Assembly (NCBI GenBank): GCA_009692345.1
Contig: SHZI01000010.1
Span: forward strand, 1 to 44,328
Length of the DNA stretch: 44,328 bases
Origin: Gammaproteobacteria bacterium
Lineage (GTDB): Bacteria > Pseudomonadota > Gammaproteobacteria > Steroidobacterales > GCA-2729495
Direction: 5' to 3'
A program made the translations under genes and the position numbers. Below, piece after piece: positions 40,360 through 44,328 of the stretch (position 1 is its first letter; the number at the start of each line of letters is the position of its first letter). The notes beneath the pieces are model-generated. The model made no database searches. It saw only the letters and a program-made list of their open reading frames with translations, and was not told the origin of the DNA.

Positions 40360-41679
40360 ATGAAGCACGCCCGTCTGCCGACCTTCCTGCGCCCGCTGGC
40401 TGCACTGGCCCTGGTGAGCCTGGGAGCCGTGGCCGGCGCCCAGACCCGGGAACTGAGCAGCAGCGGCGAGCTGCTGGACAGCATCGTGGCGCTCGTCAAC
40501 GACGGCGTCGTACTGCGCAGTGAGCTCGAGGCGGAAACGGCGCGGATCGTGGCTCGCCTGCAGAAGCAGGGCACCCAGCTGCCGCCGGCGCCAGTCCTGG
40601 AGCGGCAGGTACTGGACCGACTGGTCATCGAGCAGCTGCAGGTGCAACGGGCAGAGAAGGTCGGAATCAAGGTGTCCGACGAGACCCTCAATCAGGGGCT
40701 GGCCACCATCGCCGAGCGCAACAACGTGCCGCTCGCCGAGCTGCCGGCACTACTCGCCCGGGAGGGCGTGGACTATGCCGGCTACCGGCGTGAGCTCCGC
40801 CAGCAGATCACCATCGACCAGTTGCGCCAGCGGGATGTCCTGCAGCGGATCAGCGTCTCGCCGAAAGAGGTGGAGACCTACCTCGCACGACAGGAGGGCA
40901 AGGCCAGCCTGCGCCAGGAGTTTCTCATCTCGCACATTCTCCTCGCCGCGCCCTCCAGCGCCACGCCGGAGCAGGTCCTCGCGGCCGAGAGCCTCGCTGA
41001 CGATCTCTACAAGCGCCTGCAGGCGGGCGAGGATTTCGCCAAGCTGGCAGTCGCCTATTCCAGCGGCCAGCAGGCCCTGGAAGGCGGCAGCCTGGGCTGG
41101 CGCAAGGGGAGCGAGCTGCCGAGCCTGTTCGCCGACGTGGTGCCGGGTCTCAACATCGGTCAGGTTGCTGAACCGGTGCGCAACGCCAGCGGCTTTCATC
41201 TCATCAAGCTGGATGATCGCCGCGGTGGTGAGGCGGTCATGGAAAAGCAGACCCGCGCGCGACACATTCTGCTGACCACCAACGAAGTGCTGGACGACGG
41301 CTCGGCCCGGGAGCAGCTCAAGGCCATCCGCGAGCGGATTCTTGCCGGTGAGGACTTTGCGGCGGTGGCCAAGGCCGTTTCAGAGGATCCCCAGTCGGCG
41401 CTGGAAGGCGGCGATCTTGGCTGGGCCGGCCCCGGCAACTTTGTGCCCGCCTTCGAAGAGCAGCTGAACACGCTCGAGATTGATGAAATCAGCGAGCCCC
41501 TCAACACCCAGTTTGGCTGGCACATCATTCAGGTGCGTGAACGCCGGGTGTATGACGCCACGGGCGACAAACAGAGACAGGAAGCCATCCTCGCCATCCG
41601 CAACAGCAAACTGGGTGACGAGGTGGATATCTGGACCCGGCGGCTGCGCGACGAGGCGTTCGTCGAGTACCGGCTCTAG
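40360..41679 (+). CDS. surA: Periplasmic chaperone/peptidyl-prolyl isomerase SurA
   Basis: Escorts outer-membrane proteins such as LptD to the BAM complex. The ATG at 40360 gives a 439-residue precursor with signal peptide ending AVAGAQ; an upstream in-frame ATG at 40270 lies inside lptD and is rejected. N-terminal SurA domain ([18 protein letters not shown]), then two parvulin domains at about 180-280 ([10 protein letters not shown]... [12 protein letters not shown]) and 290-390 ([11 protein letters not shown]... [16 protein letters not shown]), and a C-terminal helix. It starts 13 bp after lptD. Confidence 0.96.
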   Translation: MKHARLPTFLRPLAALALVSLGAVAGAQTRELSSSGELLDSIVALVNDGVVLRSELEAETARIVARLQKQGTQLPPAPVLERQVLDRLVIEQLQVQRAEKVGIKVSDETLNQGLATIAERNNVPLAELPALLAREGVDYAGYRRELRQQITIDQLRQRDVLQRISVSPKEVETYLARQEGKASLRQEFLISHILLAAPSSATPEQVLAAESLADDLYKRLQAGEDFAKLAVAYSSGQQALEGGSLGWRKGSELPSLFADVVPGLNIGQVAEPVRNASGFHLIKLDDRRGGEAVMEKQTRARHILLTTNEVLDDGSAREQLKAIRERILAGEDFAAVAKAVSEDPQSALEGGDLGWAGPGNFVPAFEEQLNTLEIDEISEPLNTQFGWHIIQVRERRVYDATGDKQRQEAILAIRNSKLGDEVDIWTRRLRDEAFVEYRL

Positions 41680-41700
41680 CGTTCCCCGGCGGACCTCGTC

Positions 41701-42705
41701 ATGGCAGCCGCCATTCCACGCATTGCCCTGACCCTGGGCGAGCCCGCCGGGATCGGCCCTGAGCTGATCCTGGACCTCGCGCGCCAGCCCTGGCCTGCGG
41801 AACTGGTCATCTTCGGCGACCCCCGACTGCTCGCAAGTCGGGCCCGGGCGCTGGGCCGGCAGGTCGGTATTGCCGAATTCAGCGGCGCTGCCCCGGCGAC
41901 CGAGGCCCGGGTGGGCCGCCTTCTGGTTGCGGATCTGCCGCTACCGGTTCCGGTGGTGCCCGGCCGGCTTGATCCCCGCAACGCGCCCTGGGTCATGGAG
42001 CTGCTGCGCCAGGCCTGCAGGGGCTGCCAGCAGGGCTACTTTGACGCCCTGGTCACCGCCCCGGTGCACAAGGGCATCATCAACGACGCCGGCATTCCTT
42101 TTACTGGCCACACCGAGCTCCTCGCTGAGCTCACGGGCAGTCCAACCCCGGTCATGCTGCTGGTGGCAGACCAGCTCCGCGTGGCGCTGGTGACGACCCA
42201 CCTGCCCCTCCGCGCGGTCCCGGCCGCCATCACGCGGGAGCGCGTCGAAACCACCGCCCGGATTCTTGTGGACGGGCTGCAACGACGCTTCGGGATCCCC
42301 ACTCCGCACATCGTCGTACTGGGTCTCAATCCCCATGCGGGCGAGTCGGGGCACCTGGGCATGGAGGAGATCCGCGAGATCAGTCCCGCTCTCGAGGCGC
42401 TACGGGCGTCAGGCTTTACGGTAGCGGGTCCGATTCCGGCGGACACCGCGTTCATCGAAGCCAACCTGCAGGGCGTCGATGCCGTGCTGGCGATGTTTCA
42501 CGACCAGGGCCTGCCGGTACTGAAGCACCGGGGTTTCGGCAACGCGGTGAACGTTACCCTCGGGCTGCCGATCATCCGCACCTCGGTGGATCACGGGACC
42601 GCGCTGGATCTGGCCGGCACCGGGCGGGCCGACGCCGGCAGCCTGAAGGCTGCGGTCGGACTGGCGATACAGATGGCCGTCGCCACGTCGCTGCGCGGCG
42701 CCTGA
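41701..42705 (+). CDS. pdxA: 4-hydroxythreonine-4-phosphate dehydrogenase
   Basis: NAD-dependent step of pyridoxal phosphate synthesis. 334 residues. Family blocks: [13 protein letters not shown] at the N-terminus, [22 protein letters not shown] with a metal-binding His, [16 protein letters not shown] with another, and [16 protein letters not shown] with the third. The window contains several PLP enzymes, but PdxA is here because of conserved operon order rather than that. Starts 21 bp after surA. Confidence 0.96.
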   Translation: MAAAIPRIALTLGEPAGIGPELILDLARQPWPAELVIFGDPRLLASRARALGRQVGIAEFSGAAPATEARVGRLLVADLPLPVPVVPGRLDPRNAPWVMELLRQACRGCQQGYFDALVTAPVHKGIINDAGIPFTGHTELLAELTGSPTPVMLLVADQLRVALVTTHLPLRAVPAAITRERVETTARILVDGLQRRFGIPTPHIVVLGLNPHAGESGHLGMEEIREISPALEALRASGFTVAGPIPADTAFIEANLQGVDAVLAMFHDQGLPVLKHRGFGNAVNVTLGLPIIRTSVDHGTALDLAGTGRADAGSLKAAVGLAIQMAVATSLRGA

Positions 42706-42713
42706 GGTCCAGG

Positions 42714-43514
42714 GTGAAGGCGCGCAAGCATCTGGGCCAGCACTTTCTGGCCGACGGTAACGTGATCCGCAAGATCATCGATGCCATCGGACCCCGGCCG
42801 GGGGAGCACTTTGTCGAAATCGGGCCTGGTCGGGGCGCCCTGACGCTGCCGCTGCTGGCGGCGGGGGTGCGGCTGGATGTCATCGAGATCGACCGGGACC
42901 TGGCCCGGCAGCTGCCGGCCCTGCTGAACTCGACGCTGTGCACCATCCACGCTGCCAACGCCCTGCGCTTCGACTTTCGCCAGCTGGCAGCGGCCGGTGA
43001 GCAGCTGCGCCTCGCTGCCAATCTGCCCTACAACATCTCCACGCCGCTGCTCTTCCACCTGCTCGATCAGGGCGCCCTGTTTACCGACTTCCACGTGATG
43101 CTGCAGAAAGAGGTGGGCGAACGGATGCTGGCCGCCCACGGCAGCAAGATCTATGGCCGGCTGACGATCAGCATCGCACTGCGGTGCCGGGTGACGCGTC
43201 TCTTCAGCATCCAGCCCGGCAGCTTCCTGCCGCCGCCTCAGGTGGACTCGGTGTTCCTGAGGCTCAAGCCCCACGCGACGCCCCTGGCGGATGCCAGCAC
43301 TCTGGCTGCCGCAGACCGGCTGGTTGCCCAGGCTTTCACCCTGCGCCGCAAGCGCCTGAGTAACGGGCTGCGGGGCCTGCTGACGCCGGAGGAGATCCGG
43401 TCGGCGGGACAGGATGACGGTGCCCGCCCGGAGCAGCTGCCGCCAGAAGCCTGGCTCCGGCTCGCGGCTGTGAAACCAGCGCTTGCCAACGGTGCGATGC
43501 CTCTCCCAGAATGA
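42714..43514 (+). CDS. rsmA: 16S rRNA (adenine1518/1519-N6) dimethyltransferase
   Basis: Dimethylates two adenines in helix 45 of 16S rRNA. 266 residues from a GTG start 8 bp after pdxA; the conserved N-terminus [17 protein letters not shown] fixes the start. SAM motif [14 protein letters not shown] and catalytic NLPYNIS are visible, and [14 protein letters not shown] marks the C-terminal domain. Part of the surA-pdxA-rsmA-apaG-apaH order. Confidence 0.96.
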   Translation: MKARKHLGQHFLADGNVIRKIIDAIGPRPGEHFVEIGPGRGALTLPLLAAGVRLDVIEIDRDLARQLPALLNSTLCTIHAANALRFDFRQLAAAGEQLRLAANLPYNISTPLLFHLLDQGALFTDFHVMLQKEVGERMLAAHGSKIYGRLTISIALRCRVTRLFSIQPGSFLPPPQVDSVFLRLKPHATPLADASTLAAADRLVAQAFTLRRKRLSNGLRGLLTPEEIRSAGQDDGARPEQLPPEAWLRLAAVKPALANGAMPLPE

Positions 43515-43523
43515 CGCCCCAGA

Positions 43524-43910
43524 ATGAACACTCCAGCTCCCGGCCCCAGCATTCAGATCTCGGCTGAAACCCTCTATCTCCCGGACCAGTCCGAACCCGG
43601 GGGCGAACGCTACGTGTTTGCCTACACGATCACGATTCGCAACACCGGAGCCCTGCCTGCGCGCCTTGTGAATCGTCACTGGCTCATCACGGACGCCAAT
43701 GGCAAGGTGCAGGAAGTCCAGGGGGAAGGGGTGGTTGGCGAGCAGCCGCACATCCTGCCCGGCCAGGAGCATCAGTACTCCAGCGGGGCCGTTATCGAGA
43801 CGCCGGTGGGCACGATGGAGGGCAGCTACGGCATGCGCACCGACGACGGTGCCCAGTTCCGGGCGGATATTCCCTGCTTCCGGCTGGCGGTGCCCGGCGT
43901 TCTGCACTAA
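43524..43910 (+). CDS. apaG: ApaG domain protein (Co2+/Mg2+ efflux-associated)
   Basis: 128-residue beta-sandwich protein. Family pattern: [51 protein letters not shown], and [13 protein letters not shown]. Its role is not well defined; apaG mutants affect metal tolerance in enterobacteria, and the gene is almost always next to rsmA and apaH. Confidence 0.95.
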   Translation: MNTPAPGPSIQISAETLYLPDQSEPGGERYVFAYTITIRNTGALPARLVNRHWLITDANGKVQEVQGEGVVGEQPHILPGQEHQYSSGAVIETPVGTMEGSYGMRTDDGAQFRADIPCFRLAVPGVLH

Positions 43911-43933
43911 GCCCCGTGAGGTAGGTCCAGGGC

Positions 43934-44328
43934 ATGGCGATCTATGCCATCGGTGATGTCCAGGGCTGCTGCGACGAGCTGGAAAGCCTCCTCGCCCGCC
44001 TGCGGGTCGATCCGGACCGGGACGAACTCTGGTTCGTCGGTGACCTCGTCAATCGCGGCCCCCGCTCACTGGATACCCTGCGGCTGGTCCGCAACCTGGG
44101 CAAGCTGGCCACTGTGGTTCTTGGCAATCATGACCTCCACCTGATCGCCCTCGCCTTTGGCAATCGCTCCCGGGCGAAGGCCAGGGAACTGAGTGATGTG
44201 CTGGATGCGCCAGATGGACCGCAACTGGTGGACTGGTTGCGGCACCGGCCGCTGGCCTACTACCGCCCGGAACTGAACACGCTGATGGTCCATGCGGGCG
44301 TCCCGCCCCAGTGGGACCCTCTGCTCAC
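43934..44328 (+). CDS. apaH: Bis(5'-nucleosyl)-tetraphosphatase, symmetrical (3' end outside window)
   Basis: Hydrolyses Ap4A to ADP. About 131 residues are present before the window ends. Metallophosphatase motifs are clear: GDVQGC near 8, WFVGDLVNRGP near 34-44, VVLGNHDLHL near 62-71 and MVHAGVPPQW near 118. Starts 23 bp after apaG. Confidence 0.95.
   Translation, partial: MAIYAIGDVQGCCDELESLLARLRVDPDRDELWFVGDLVNRGPRSLDTLRLVRNLGKLATVVLGNHDLHLIALAFGNRSRAKARELSDVLDAPDGPQLVDWLRHRPLAYYRPELNTLMVHAGVPPQWDPLL

Noticed and set aside
39141-40691. 516-codon minus-strand frame opposite lptD and surA
   Set aside because: Spans two well-supported genes antisense and shows no family features.

Overview
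The window reads as one chromosomal segment of a GC-rich gammaproteobacterium. The gene orders ychF-pth-rplY-prs-tRNA(Gln)-lolB-TPR, prfA...prmC-moeB, mreBCD-mrdAB-mltB-rlpA-dacC...ybeD-lipB and lptD-surA-pdxA-rsmA-apaG-apaH are classic for the class and closest to the Pseudomonas-type arrangement. The presence of gatCAB fits lineages near Pseudomonas, Xanthomonas or Steroidobacter, but genus or family cannot be settled from the sequence alone. No phage, plasmid, transposase or CRISPR gene is visible.

Layout. 1-5887: translation and nucleotide housekeeping on the minus strand (ychF, pth, rplY, prs, tRNA-Gln, lolB), with a plus-strand core-MetE methionine synthase homologue and a small secreted protein facing it. 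5891-14906: a secreted TPR protein, prfA, then a block (cysteine synthase, DUF885 metallopeptidase-like protein, a decayed aqpZ, a cystathionine gamma-synthase family enzyme) lying between prfA and prmC-moeB, where Pseudomonas has none. hemA and ispE are missing from their usual places. 14983-20541: a methionine-cycle operon on the minus strand (ArsR-methyltransferase fusion, metF, metH) behind an ArsR-like palindromic operator. 20625-26279: AI-2E family permease, cytochrome b561-cytochrome c fusion, and gatCAB (minus strand). 26452-37200: the cell-elongation and wall operon mreB to lipB. 37354-44328: murU, divergent from lptD-surA-pdxA-rsmA-apaG-apaH (apaH cut by the window end; ychF is cut by the window start).

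The most unusual signal is a family of REP-like palindromes with the head GTAGGAGCGCC (GTRG-type), single or as inverted pairs (REPINs). At six genes (cystathionine gamma-synthase family, gatB, gatC, mreB, rlpA, murU) the TAG of the REP head is itself the stop codon, and at a seventh (DUF885) a variant overlaps the TGA. Two REPINs lie inside reading frames: one encodes part of the DUF885 signal peptide and another a C-terminal tail on GatA. A second palindrome family (containing GAGGCATGTCCCC) is nested in one REP after rlpA and also forms the start region of mreC. Separate long hairpins occur between moeB and metH (42-bp perfect arms) and between rplY and prs (27-bp arms).

Functionally the genes fall into translation (pth, rplY, prfA, prmC, gatCAB, rsmA), one-carbon/sulfur amino acid metabolism (core-MetE, CysK/M, CGS family, MetF, MetH) and envelope biogenesis (LolB, MreBCD, PBP2, RodA, MltB, RlpA, DacC, MurU, LptD, SurA).
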